Shown here piece by piece: positions 7,719-16,941 of a stretch of DNA of 38,077 bases. The notes under the pieces are model-generated. The model made no database searches. It had not been told where the DNA came from and was given only the letters and a program-made list of their open reading frames with translations. Position 1 is the stretch's first letter. Each line of letters begins with the position of its first letter. The stretch lies in the NCBI GenBank assembly GCA_002506665.1, contig DAXZ01000043.1:1-38077 (forward strand). Direction: 5' to 3'. Made by a program: the position numbers and the translations under genes. This stretch comes from Nitrosopumilus sp. UBA526. Its GTDB lineage: Archaea > Thermoproteota > Nitrososphaeria > Nitrososphaerales > Nitrosopumilaceae.

Positions 7719-9635
7719 TTAGAGTTTGTCTTTCAAAAATTTTTCAAGCAGTTTTGATTTTTTTATAGCCTTTGCATAAACTTGTAATTTTTGAGAATGG
7801 ATCAAGTCAAATCTTTTCATTGTTGCAAACATTTGTCTTAATTCTGATTCATCTAACTGACCGCCATAACTATGAGTTTCATTTACCAAGTCAAGAAATG
7901 CTTTTTCAGGCGTAGCTATTGTAGCACCACTAATTACAGCATATTCTCTTATCGAAATAATTCTTTCAATTGTAGGTATTTTTAAAAATATTTCCAATGT
8001 ATTTCTATCAGGTGCATTAATTACAGTGAATTTTTTATGAAATTTGTCTGTCAACAAATCTAAGAGATGTTCACCTTTTTCTGGTTCTGTATACAGTGTA
8101 TAAATTAATTTTTGACGCAAATTATGCAAGTATGGTGTCAAAGTAGATAATGCGGTGAATTGGGATTTGAATTCAAATTTTTCTTTAATATAATCATGCA
8201 CATCAACTAGTTCATCTGCCAATCTGTAATTTGGTATATGTGGTATCTCTACTTCTCTATCTCTAACACTATCTTTTTTGTTGTTTTTTACTGACCATGT
8301 ATTTAGAAATTCTTTGATGTTTTTATTTCTCTCTTCTAATAATTTCTCAAAGTTTTGATTTTCGCCAACTAGTTTTATCTCCGAGGCAATGATGCCAATT
8401 AAGAACAATGGGTTTTTCACAAATCTGAATGCTTCATCATCCTTGTTTATCATTACTCTAATCTTTGAATTGTGTTTTGTTACAACGTATAATGGACTGT
8501 TTTTGAGTGATTTTACGCCTATTTCTATCAAATTATTGCCTGATTTTATCTCAAAAGGTTTTGTGTTATCTAGTAATTCTTGTGAAACTGTACGACGTAT
8601 GTTGGGTTCTAGGTATTGTGCTGAAGATTTTTTGTTAAAATAATCAAATACGGATTTAACAGATACGGTACTTTGACTTTTAGATTTTGATGATTGTACT
8701 ATCTGTTTTAACTCGGGTGATGATCGAAATGCATTCTGTACTTTTTCATATTCTAGACTCTCTTCAATGAATGCACTCTTGTTGAAATTTACTGGCACAT
8801 GGTCTAGATTCAATTCCCCAATTATTCGTGCATTTTCTGGATGGGAGGAAAATCCAAACTTTGCATATGCCTTTATCAACCTACCATTTTTAAACAAATG
8901 AAATCCATAATGCCCCCTTATGGAGCGTTTTTTTAACAATGCGGCATAACCATTGATTTTTTCCCCAAATTCTAATTTAATCTCTATATTTTTTTCACTG
9001 TCTTTTACAATGTCTGGTTTTTCTGGTTTACAAAAAGTAGTGTTAAGCTGGATTGAAATTTGGTTTGTATTCAAATAAGGGAAATAACGTATGTTAAAAC
9101 TATCTTTGAATTTTGAAACTTGGTTTGGATATAGAGGTACATTTAATTCAGAAATTATAATTCTTATTCCATGCCAGTTTTGTTCTTCTGCCAAAGTTTC
9201 TTCAGCGATGATAAAAGTTTTCCAGTTTTGTTCTTCATCCGTTAACCAAGTTTTTTCATCATATTCTGCCCGATATTCTTTATTAGAATTAATTTTGGAT
9301 GTAATGATTGTAAATTTTTTCCCCAAAGCAGAACATGCACTTTTCATTCCAATTCCAAACTGTCCTAATTTATCATCAGATTTTGTTCCCCTTGCAATAG
9401 TCATTGCATTTGTCAGATCCTGTCTATCCATACCATGACCGTTATCGTTTAGTTCGATCGTTCTTTTTTGAAAATCTAAATTAACTTTGATTGTTTCTTT
9501 TTTATCAGAAATTCGAGCATCAATAGAATTATCTAACAATTCAGCAATTGCTTGTTCTGTTTTATATCCAACAAAACCTAGTTTTTGAATCAGGGATTTG
9601 TCTGGCGTGATATCTACTGTAATGCTATTATTCAT
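7719..9635 (-). CDS. MORC-type GHKL ATPase with probable AbiEi-like C-terminus
   Basis: 638 residues from ATG 9635, with a TTTAAATAA box about 25 bases upstream (leaderless). The Bergerat ATP-binding fold is clear: N-box ELLDNSIDA (32-40), G1 DNGHGMD (64-70) and G2 GQFGIGMKSA (91-100). An S5-like domain follows to about residue 310. This is closest to the prokaryotic MORC/MutL-like ATPases described next to restriction-modification systems. The last 150 residues look unlike GHKL proteins: ATPEKAFLD (573-581) and a helical end LQVYAKAIKKSKLLEKF resemble the C-terminal domain of AbiEi-type antitoxins. A methyltransferase remnant lies downstream. The likely role is phage or foreign-DNA defence. 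The ATPase assignment is sure; the fusion is inference. Confidence 0.82.
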   Translation of the reverse strand: MNNSITVDITPDKSLIQKLGFVGYKTEQAIAELLDNSIDARISDKKETIKVNLDFQKRTIELNDNGHGMDRQDLTNAMTIARGTKSDDKLGQFGIGMKSACSALGKKFTIITSKINSNKEYRAEYDEKTWLTDEEQNWKTFIIAEETLAEEQNWHGIRIIISELNVPLYPNQVSKFKDSFNIRYFPYLNTNQISIQLNTTFCKPEKPDIVKDSEKNIEIKLEFGEKINGYAALLKKRSIRGHYGFHLFKNGRLIKAYAKFGFSSHPENARIIGELNLDHVPVNFNKSAFIEESLEYEKVQNAFRSSPELKQIVQSSKSKSQSTVSVKSVFDYFNKKSSAQYLEPNIRRTVSQELLDNTKPFEIKSGNNLIEIGVKSLKNSPLYVVTKHNSKIRVMINKDDEAFRFVKNPLFLIGIIASEIKLVGENQNFEKLLEERNKNIKEFLNTWSVKNNKKDSVRDREVEIPHIPNYRLADELVDVHDYIKEKFEFKSQFTALSTLTPYLHNLRQKLIYTLYTEPEKGEHLLDLLTDKFHKKFTVINAPDRNTLEIFLKIPTIERIISIREYAVISGATIATPEKAFLDLVNETHSYGGQLDESELRQMFATMKRFDLIHSQKLQVYAKAIKKSKLLEKFLKDKL

Positions 9636-9667
9636 ACAGAAAGAACTTTAATCGGTTATTTAAAGAA

Positions 9668-9769
9668 TTCTAGATTTATGTTCATTTATGCCTGTATATC
9701 TTTATTATACGGTTTCTAGATTTATGTTCATTTATGCCTGTATATCTTGATTATACGGTTTCTAGATTT
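9668..9769. repeat. 46-bp tandem repeat, two copies plus a partial third
   Basis: Two near-identical units start at 9668 and 9714, each opening TTCTAGATTTATG, and a third copy begins at 9760 and decays after about 10 bases. The units are AT-rich and lie just upstream of the promoter of the MORC-like gene. They could be a regulator-binding array or a replication-slippage product. Confidence 0.75.
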
Positions 9770-9814
9770 TATACTATATAAAATAAATGTTATTTTCTAG
9801 ATTTTAACTCATTA

Positions 9815-9822
9815 TTTAAATA
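9815..9822 (+). promoter_or_regulatory. TATA box for the candidate RNA
   Basis: TTTAAATA preceded by AT-rich DNA. Transcription would begin about 26 bases downstream, near 9844, where the structured region starts. No reading frame follows, which favours a non-coding transcript. Confidence 0.4.
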
Positions 9823-9843
9823 CCAAGTTAGGTAATATGTAAA

Positions 9844-10080
9844 GCGTATCTGTTTAGGTCTTGCTAAAATGGATATGTCCATCTTAGACTGATGAGAGTT
9901 TACTATAATTTCACAAAAAAGCCCGGATCTCTAAAAGGCAGAACATCTGATCCGAACCTCATTAATTGAGGTAGGACTAATCTCCAATTCTGTGAAAATT
10001 CACATTTCATGTCTCTAGCTCCAGGCAAGTTTACAGAACCCGTCTGAGCAAGTTAGATGAGGCTAACAAAGTTAGCTTAG
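9844..10080 (+). ncRNA. Candidate structured non-coding RNA
   Basis: This gene-free stretch contains many strong pairings: hairpin ATGGA/TCCAT (9869-9882); long-range CTTAGAC (9883-9889) with GTCTGAG (10042-10048); CTTGC (9860-9864) with GCAAG (10048-10052); and a stem TTTCACA/TGTGAAA (9909-9915, 9991-9997) enclosing CGGATC/GATCCG and CCTCA/TGAGG, which makes a three-way junction. A terminal hairpin GCTAAC-AAA-GTTAGC ends at 10076. ACAGAACCCG at 10033-10042 resembles the 3' conserved motif of RNase P RNA and sits just before the closing stem, as in RNase P. The 5' GGAAAGUC motif is absent, so that identity is doubtful. The family is unknown. Confidence 0.42.
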
Positions 10081-10119
10081 GGTAAATTTAAATAAAGATT
10101 TTATTTTTTCTCACACATC

Positions 10120-11163
10120 TTGCAAATTAACCGCTCCACTATAATGATCTCACTGCTTGCACTAGCAGTAGGACTAGCTACCCTTGCATTCCTTCCTGTT
10201 CTCTCTGATGCCCAATCAGAATCAAAGACATTTCTAACACATTCAGGGACAGTCATCACAACTAGTGGAGATATAATTGATCCACTATATACCGTATCTA
10301 CTGTCGAGTTTGATCCTATGCAATATCTCCGGGATTTCAACTATGGCAAGGTCATAGAATCTTCTGATGGTACCACAATACGGGAATTTACAATAATTGC
10401 CGAAGATGATAAAATCATGGAGATATCCCCCGGAGTATTTTACAATGTCTGGACTTTTAACGGAACAGTGCCAGGCCCCACAATGCGGGTTACTGAAGGT
10501 GATATTCTCAGAATTAATTTTATCAATAATGGCTCCAAGGAACACACGATGCATTTTCATGGAATCCATCCTGCCGAGATGGACGGAGTCTTTGAGCCTG
10601 TCGGAGGCGGCGGCGGACAGTTCGTATACGAGTTTGAGGCAGGGCCTGTGGGCGTACATCCATATCACTGCCACATCATGCCACTCGAGGAGCACATAAT
10701 TCACGGACTGTATGGTGTCTTTATTGTAGACCCAAAGGAGCCACGAGCGACTGCTGATGAGCTGGTCATGGTACTAAACGGCTTTGACACAGACTTTGAT
10801 ACAGAAAACAACCTGTATGCTGCAAACACCATTCCCTTTTACTATCAGCACCATCCCATCATGATTAACACTGATGAGTTAATCCGAATCTATGTTGTCA
10901 ACATGGTCGAGTTTGATCCGATAAACAACTTTCACCTTCATGGCAATCTATACAAGTACTATCCTACGGGAACAGACGTTGTCCCGTCATTTTATACAGA
11001 CATGATCACACTGTCTCAAACTGAGCGCGGAATCATGGAGTTTGAGTATGACTATCCCGGCAAGTATCTCTTTCACGCACACAAAGTCGAGTTCTCAGAG
11101 AAAGGCTGGACTGGAATCTTTGTTGTAAATGATGCCGACGTTGAGCGAGACTATGGAACGTAG
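10120..11163 (+). CDS. Two-domain multicopper oxidase
   Basis: 347 residues, secreted: an N-terminal signal peptide of about 32 residues ends near SDAQS. Two cupredoxin domains follow. Domain 1 has HFHGIH (145-150) and HPYHCH (180-185) with His192, which supply type 1 plus shared type 2/3 copper ligands. Domain 2 has FHLHGN (271-276) and FHAH (318-321) but no Cys, so only domain 1 carries a type 1 site (type C two-domain layout). Thaumarchaeal homologues are proposed as nitrite reductase-like enzymes or metallo-oxidases; the adjoining ZIP gene favours metal oxidation before uptake. TTTAAATA at 10087-10094 places the transcript start near the TTG at 10120; ATG 10144 is the alternative start. 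Confidence 0.9.
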   Translation: MQINRSTIMISLLALAVGLATLAFLPVLSDAQSESKTFLTHSGTVITTSGDIIDPLYTVSTVEFDPMQYLRDFNYGKVIESSDGTTIREFTIIAEDDKIMEISPGVFYNVWTFNGTVPGPTMRVTEGDILRINFINNGSKEHTMHFHGIHPAEMDGVFEPVGGGGGQFVYEFEAGPVGVHPYHCHIMPLEEHIIHGLYGVFIVDPKEPRATADELVMVLNGFDTDFDTENNLYAANTIPFYYQHHPIMINTDELIRIYVVNMVEFDPINNFHLHGNLYKYYPTGTDVVPSFYTDMITLSQTERGIMEFEYDYPGKYLFHAHKVEFSEKGWTGIFVVNDADVERDYGT

Positions 11164-12313
11164 TGATTCAAAGACCATTGCCAGCGGCCTTGTTCCGTTT
11201 GTCTTCCTAGTCTTGCTAATCGCCTATATCCTCGGCCCTAGCGCGGGACTGCTAGACTTTGGAACTGAGCTGCCTGAGATTACCATTGAAAAGATAGACT
11301 TTGTTGACTCTGAGATCCAGGCTACTGTCAGAAACACAGGTCCGCTTCCTGTAGAGATAGCAATGGCTGATGTAAATGACCGAATTCAGCCAGCGGCAAT
11401 CGAGCCTGACAGGTTTCTAGAAAGATTTGAGACGGCTCTTGTTAGAATTCCATTTCAGTGGAATAACGCCGAGCCATATACTGTAGGGGTTACCATTGAG
11501 GACGGAACAAGGTTTGTAAAAGAGATAGAAGCAGCAGCTCCGGCATTAGAACCGTCTTTGGACATGGCAGTCTTTTTTGCAATCATTGGAACGTTTGTTG
11601 GCATAATTCCAATAATGATTGGACTGTTGTGGATTGTGTTTATTAGAAAGATTAGCACCACAAAGTATCATTTCTTTCTAGCACTGACTGCAGGACTGCT
11701 GCTCTTTTTGGCCATTGACTCCATTGAAGAGGCCGTCGAGGTCTCTGATGAGAATCTAGCAGACAGCTTTAACGGGACACTGCTTGTGGCTACGGTTGCC
11801 ATACTGTCTTTTCTTGGACTGTACTATGCAGGTGACCGGCTAGTCCGCAAGGCTGATTCTTCTAGACTCACAAAACCCGTAGCCATTGCATTAATGATCT
11901 CACTTGGAATCGGACTGCATAACTTTGGCGAAGGACTAGCAATAGGCGCAGCTATCGGGATGGGCTCTATAGCATTTAGTACGTTTTTGATAGTAGGATT
12001 TGCCTTGCATAATACTACTGAGGGTCTAGCCATTGCAGCTCCGTTATCTCGGGGCAAACTAATGCCTGCTAAACTAGCCGCCCTGGGATTTATTGCCGGC
12101 AGTCCTGCAATATTTGGCGCCTGGATAGGGGGCTTTGCATATTCCCCGTTTACAACTGTAATATTTCTAGCAGTGGGCGCTGGGGCAATCTTTCAGGTAA
12201 TCCTAGTTATTCTGAGATGGATTCAACAAAGCGACAGACTCTCTGGCGTATCTACCATATCTGGATTTGCAGTAGGGATGCTTGTGATGTATCTGACTAG
12301 CATCCTAGTCTAG
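11129..12313 (+). CDS. ZIP-family metal transporter with extra N-terminal domain
   Basis: 394 residues counted from the first ATG of ATGATG; ATG 11153 is an equally good start. An N-terminal membrane segment (about 21-42) is followed by an extracytoplasmic beta-rich domain (about 48-135) not found in ordinary ZIPs, then a ZIP core of seven or so helices. The metal-site signatures are GLHNFGEGLAIG (around 263-273) in helix 4 and ALHNTTEG (292-299) in helix 5. Import of Zn, Fe, Mn or Cu-type divalent cations is expected. It overlaps the multicopper oxidase by about 35 bases, which implies co-translation and a joint role. It ends with a 4-base overlap of the convergent CDF gene. Confidence 0.88.
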   Translation: MMPTLSETMERSDSKTIASGLVPFVFLVLLIAYILGPSAGLLDFGTELPEITIEKIDFVDSEIQATVRNTGPLPVEIAMADVNDRIQPAAIEPDRFLERFETALVRIPFQWNNAEPYTVGVTIEDGTRFVKEIEAAAPALEPSLDMAVFFAIIGTFVGIIPIMIGLLWIVFIRKISTTKYHFFLALTAGLLLFLAIDSIEEAVEVSDENLADSFNGTLLVATVAILSFLGLYYAGDRLVRKADSSRLTKPVAIALMISLGIGLHNFGEGLAIGAAIGMGSIAFSTFLIVGFALHNTTEGLAIAAPLSRGKLMPAKLAALGFIAGSPAIFGAWIGGFAYSPFTTVIFLAVGAGAIFQVILVILRWIQQSDRLSGVSTISGFAVGMLVMYLTSILV

Positions 12314-13692
12314 TCTGGCTCTGGATGAATTGTGATTACAGAATTTTTGATCTCGGCTCTGATGACATGTTCAATCTCTGATGTTAAATCATGAACCTTT
12401 TCAATTGCCAGATATCTATCAAAGGAGCAGTCAATGTCTATCTTGAGAATGTTCTCAAATTTCAGAGACAGTATTCTGCCAACTTTTTTGATATCGGGGT
12501 ATCTCTCTAATATGGCACCAATCTTCTCCTGGGTCTCTGTGTCCTCCATGTTAAAGTTCTCAGGAACCGTGACAAACGGCTCTAGGTGGATGGTGGCATG
12601 TGCAATGTCTGGTATCTGTCTGTAAATTTTCTGCTCAATTATCTCTGAAATCCTGTGTGCAGATAAAAGGTCAATCCCCCGGTCTACCATCACATGCAAA
12701 TTAGAGTATGTCTCGCCCCTTGTCTTGTGTGTGTTGACATTGTGAACCCCCCTGACCCCGTCCACACTCTTTGCAATATCTAAAATCTTTGCATCTGATG
12801 GAACATTCTTCCAGCTGGGCTCAAAATGGATTGTAGTTGAGGCATTTGGAATTTTATTTTTTATGTTTCTCTCAACATTATTGCTTATCTCATGGGCCTG
12901 CTCAAAACTGACATCCCCCCTAAGTGAGATGGTGACATCAGCAAATATGGTGTCACCAGACATCCTCATGAGGACAGGACCTGCATCAATTACATCTTTG
13001 GTTGACCTTGCAATGTCTCTGACATTGATTACCTGCTCAGGTGATATTGCATCTGTCAGGTCTCGCGCAGTCTTGTATACTAGTTTTATACTCAGTGCAG
13101 CTAGGAACACTCCTAGAATAAGGGCTGCAACAAAGTCTCCAAAGTATAGTCCGTATGTTACAAGGACAATTCCTGCAATGGCAACTAGTGTGGAGCCAAG
13201 ATCCATGACGGCATGATACAAGTCCGCCTTTAGGGTTGCACCGCCGACCCTCTTGATTGATCTCCTTAGAATTATTATTCTAAAAAAGTCAATGCCGATT
13301 GTGTACAGTCCGCCAATTATCGCAAGCAGTCCCGGCAGTACACTTGGAGGGGGACTCTGTAGTCTGTTTACTGATTCGTAAATAAAGAAACAGGCAATCA
13401 GAAATATGGCTATGCCTCCAATCAGTCCTCCAAGTGATTCTGTCTTTCCATATCCATACGTATGTCCGGCATCAGGAGGTTTGATTGCTAGTCTTACAGC
13501 TAGTAATAGTACAAGGGTAACGACACTATCAAGCAGGGCATGAATGCTGTCAGTAACTAGTGCTAGGCTATTTGAGAATAGGCCAAATATCAGTTCGACT
13601 ATGAATGCCGAAAAGATTGCTAGCAGTGATACCTGCAGTACCTTGGTTCTCTGAGTAAACATCTCTCCCAACTTTATGATACCATCTAACAC
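12310..13692 (-). CDS. Cation diffusion facilitator (CDF) exporter with extended tail
   Basis: 460 residues from GTG 13692. Six membrane helices occupy about 20-210. The transport site residues are in helix 2 (DSIHALLD: Asp48, His51, Asp55) and helix 5 (LYHAVMD: His160, Asp164), the H-x-x-x-D pattern of zinc/cobalt-type CDFs. The cytoplasmic part is about 240 residues and seems to hold three copies of the usual dimerisation domain, each ending in a T-I-H-x-E-P strand (near 287, 371 and 455), where most family members have one. A TATAAATTA box at 13704-13713 is so close that the ATG at 13662 may be the real start. It removes excess metal, the reverse of the convergent ZIP. Confidence 0.9.
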   Translation of the reverse strand: MLDGIIKLGEMFTQRTKVLQVSLLAIFSAFIVELIFGLFSNSLALVTDSIHALLDSVVTLVLLLAVRLAIKPPDAGHTYGYGKTESLGGLIGGIAIFLIACFFIYESVNRLQSPPPSVLPGLLAIIGGLYTIGIDFFRIIILRRSIKRVGGATLKADLYHAVMDLGSTLVAIAGIVLVTYGLYFGDFVAALILGVFLAALSIKLVYKTARDLTDAISPEQVINVRDIARSTKDVIDAGPVLMRMSGDTIFADVTISLRGDVSFEQAHEISNNVERNIKNKIPNASTTIHFEPSWKNVPSDAKILDIAKSVDGVRGVHNVNTHKTRGETYSNLHVMVDRGIDLLSAHRISEIIEQKIYRQIPDIAHATIHLEPFVTVPENFNMEDTETQEKIGAILERYPDIKKVGRILSLKFENILKIDIDCSFDRYLAIEKVHDLTSEIEHVIRAEIKNSVITIHPEPD

Positions 13693-13752
13693 GTATTACC
13701 GTTTTCTAATTTATACGACAACGTTATTTGTGATATTCAGGTATCATACAGC

Positions 13753-16700
13753 ATGACATATCTTGCCCTGGTAGCGCTTTTGGCACTCTCTGTATGTGTC
13801 ATTGACGCTCAAGCCTCTGGCAACCCAAACCTGTTTGTATCTGCTGAAAACCCCCGGTTTGAGAATCATTTCTCAGGCTCCATGGTAATTGAAGTCATTG
13901 TACGTGACCCTAATCTAAGGGATACAGGCAAGGCAAGAGGCGAGCCTGATGTCACCATCAATGGAAACTCGTTGCGAATGGTTCAGGCAACTGACGGCAA
14001 CTGGTATGCCTATTTTGCAAATGTTGCTGGCGCCCAAAGTGCTGACTCGACAGTCAGACTGGCAGGACAGGGACTTGATTTTGGGGTCTTTTGTAGTAGC
14101 GATACCCCGTCATCTGTGGTGGGAATCTCCCTGTCTGAGACTAGGGGGTTTGCAATACCGCGCCATACGGCAGGCTCTACTGATGGGAATGCCTCGCTCT
14201 CTGAATGTACGGGTTTGCCATCTGGCGAGAATCTCAACAATGTCATTAGAAATCCAAGATCGATTAATACAAATCCCGCCATACCTGCAGGACAGATTGG
14301 ACTAAACCAGGATGCCTGGCCACTAATCCAACTCTTCTCGTTTGGTAACGCTAACATTAGATATAATCTCGGAGGATCATCACAACAAGTCGTATTAGAG
14401 TATGATGAGATTCCAAACATCTCTCTGGCAGTTGACAGGGATATCTTTCCAAACAATGCAGACGTTATCTTGACTGTATCTGATATTCAGCTGAATCAGG
14501 ATCCGACAGACGAGGACTCGTGGACTTTTGGTGTAGGTTCTCACCCCTTTACATTCTATCAGGCATATGTTGCTTCAGGCAACTCAGCTAACAGCCAAGG
14601 CCTGGCAGACCTGACTATACATCTCGCTGATATTGGGTTTGAAGATAACGGGCAATTATCTGTAAATCTCGGTTCTGTTTTAGAGTTGCAGTCAAATGAC
14701 CAACAACGAGATACCAGCATATCTGACGGCACTGCAACATTCTCTGAGATTCTAACCCTAGTTGAGACCGGCAGGAACTCGGGCATCTTTGATAGTGCAG
14801 ACAATGCCGACCAATCAATTCTAAAGATATTAGGTGATGCTCCTAGAGGACAGTCAGGTTCCATAACATACAACAAAAAGTCTATCTCTGTTGTAACTGG
14901 CTCCTCGTCTGCTCTGCTCACATTGTTAAATCCCACACTTGCCATCGGTGATAGCAGGCCTCTAAGGCCTGGAACCGTACTACCTGTGGTGCTCTATGAT
15001 CCTGATCAAAATATCAACTCTGGCTCTCGAGACGATCTTGATGTGTTTAGGGATTCATCGACAATTCCAACTATGCGGATTGGTTCTCCTATCACACTTG
15101 AGGATGCGCGCGATGTTAATTTTTATCCCTCATCTGCATTGACTCTGGGCAATCCAGCTAGTCTGGTATCATCTGATCCAAACTCTGCACGCCTAGTCAT
15201 TGATACCTCTGCGATACCTGATGGATCATTTGAAAAAGTTGTACTGAATCTAGGAGTCTTGGCAGCAGACCTAAAATCACTATTTGTAGATGTGTCTGCT
15301 CCAAACTCTGATGGCTCAAACTGGCTAAACTATGATCTACGATCATTTGCAAATGATCTCCGAGTATCTGACTTTGCTGACACCTCTCTAAGCCTGTCAT
15401 TTGGGACACCTGACTCCTCACCTGTAACGCTTGCAGCTGCCGGTACTCTGGGGTCTCAGGGGCTAGTCCAGATTGGTGATGGTACTGTACAGGCAATATC
15501 TACTGCACAGGGCGCAGTCTATGTTATCATTAACCTTGATTCATCAAACGACAGTACCGGCGTTGGTACCATATCTGGTGAAACTGATTCCCAGCCAATA
15601 GTGCTTGACTTTTTCTCATTCGGTGTAGTAAATTCCAATGATGTAAATAATTCCATATATCGTTTTGAGCTAGAGGAGACAACTGACAACTCGTCGACTT
15701 TTGATGGTACTCTGGAATACTCTGTTGCAACAAAGTCAAACATCTTGAATCCATCTTTTATTCAAACCATACAAACAATCAGTGATGACATTCGATTCAT
15801 TGCCACTGACATGTCCATAAATGATGGAATATCCATATCTTATTCTGATCTTGACGTATCTGGCATCTTTACCCTAAGTACAAAGTCAGAGATTGGTACA
15901 AGCTCTGGCATCTTGTCTGCTGACTCGGCATCCTATCGTTTTGGACAACCGGTAACTATCACATTAGATGATCCTGATCTTAATCTGAAAAATGACATAG
16001 TTGATATTTATTCTACAGTCAATGATCCAAACTCTGAGAACGTTGACACAGTGGGAGAAGACGGGGCAATACTGCTCGAAGTCTTGATAAAGAACATTCG
16101 TTACAAGCGCTGCATCATTGATGGTGTGGAACATGGCGGCCTTGGTGCAAGCGGCTTTTCTCTTGTAGAGACGGGGCCTAGCACCGGAATCTTTGAGGGG
16201 ACATTCAAGATGCCCTCAACAATATGCAACAAGTCTGGAACACAACTTGTCTACTCTGCAGGAGGCAGCCTTGATGCAAAATATTATGATTCTAGAGATG
16301 ATCTCGGGGATGCAAGCACATTTGGCCTCTTGAGGGACACGGTACTTTATGGCCCTGCACAGCTTAGCTCCCACGAGGTTCTAAAGCCAGTCTCAGGAGT
16401 CAGGGAGATAACCCTCTCTGGCACCATAGATGATCATAGGCGGGGGATTCCTTTGGCAGTAGACATTACAACCCCTGATGGCAACCACCAAAGTTTTGGT
16501 GCTACCCTCTCTGGCAGTGGAAACTATAAATCTATAATCTCAATTAATGAGGACTCGATACTTGGGGTTTATGAGATCAAACTATCTTATGATGGGGCAC
16601 CAGTAGATACGGTCTCCTTTAAAGTTGCTGCAATACCTGACTGGATTAAAAACACTGCAAGGGAATGGTCTTTTGGCACCACCCCTGATACTGAATTTAT

Positions 16701-16884
16701 CAACGGAGTCGCATATCTGGCAAAGGAGGGGCTAATCACAGCTCCTGGCACATCTGGACAGGCGGTTCCTGACTGGGTTAAAAACATTGCAAAATGGTGG
16801 GCCAACGATCAAATATCTGATAAAGATTTCATACAATCCATCCAATATTTAGTCAAAAAAAGTATTATTCGGATATATAATTAG
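13753..16884 (+). CDS. S-layer-like secreted protein
   Basis: 1043 residues with a signal peptide (1-21, cleavage near DAQAS). The N-terminal segment with RFENHFSGSMVIEV, GEPDVTINGNSLRM and QATDGNWYAYF is characteristic of the thaumarchaeal S-layer family. The middle is a series of beta-sandwich domains with D-P-D-x-N-x-N motifs, probable Ca-binding sites. Near 895-975 is the secreted beta-sandwich module seen in neighbouring genes. The C-terminus carries two related units of about 40 residues beginning PDWIKN and PDWVKN and ending G-V-A-Y-L or S-I-Q-Y-L. It is shorter than the main S-layer protein I remember from Nitrosopumilus, so this may be a paralogue or minor lattice protein. It shares a TATA region with the CDF gene. 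Confidence 0.75.
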   Translation: MTYLALVALLALSVCVIDAQASGNPNLFVSAENPRFENHFSGSMVIEVIVRDPNLRDTGKARGEPDVTINGNSLRMVQATDGNWYAYFANVAGAQSADSTVRLAGQGLDFGVFCSSDTPSSVVGISLSETRGFAIPRHTAGSTDGNASLSECTGLPSGENLNNVIRNPRSINTNPAIPAGQIGLNQDAWPLIQLFSFGNANIRYNLGGSSQQVVLEYDEIPNISLAVDRDIFPNNADVILTVSDIQLNQDPTDEDSWTFGVGSHPFTFYQAYVASGNSANSQGLADLTIHLADIGFEDNGQLSVNLGSVLELQSNDQQRDTSISDGTATFSEILTLVETGRNSGIFDSADNADQSILKILGDAPRGQSGSITYNKKSISVVTGSSSALLTLLNPTLAIGDSRPLRPGTVLPVVLYDPDQNINSGSRDDLDVFRDSSTIPTMRIGSPITLEDARDVNFYPSSALTLGNPASLVSSDPNSARLVIDTSAIPDGSFEKVVLNLGVLAADLKSLFVDVSAPNSDGSNWLNYDLRSFANDLRVSDFADTSLSLSFGTPDSSPVTLAAAGTLGSQGLVQIGDGTVQAISTAQGAVYVIINLDSSNDSTGVGTISGETDSQPIVLDFFSFGVVNSNDVNNSIYRFELEETTDNSSTFDGTLEYSVATKSNILNPSFIQTIQTISDDIRFIATDMSINDGISISYSDLDVSGIFTLSTKSEIGTSSGILSADSASYRFGQPVTITLDDPDLNLKNDIVDIYSTVNDPNSENVDTVGEDGAILLEVLIKNIRYKRCIIDGVEHGGLGASGFSLVETGPSTGIFEGTFKMPSTICNKSGTQLVYSAGGSLDAKYYDSRDDLGDASTFGLLRDTVLYGPAQLSSHEVLKPVSGVREITLSGTIDDHRRGIPLAVDITTPDGNHQSFGATLSGSGNYKSIISINEDSILGVYEIKLSYDGAPVDTVSFKVAAIPDWIKNTAREWSFGTTPDTEFINGVAYLAKEGLITAPGTSGQAVPDWVKNIAKWWANDQISDKDFIQSIQYLVKKSIIRIYN

Positions 16885-16941
16885 GTCAATTTTTGTTTCA
16901 TTGAAAATATAAATACTGTGATTAGTCAATAATTTTAACAC

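Noticed and set aside
10033..10042. ACAGAACCCG as proof of RNase P RNA
   Set aside because: The matching 5' conserved segment is missing, so it is kept only as a hint in the candidate RNA.
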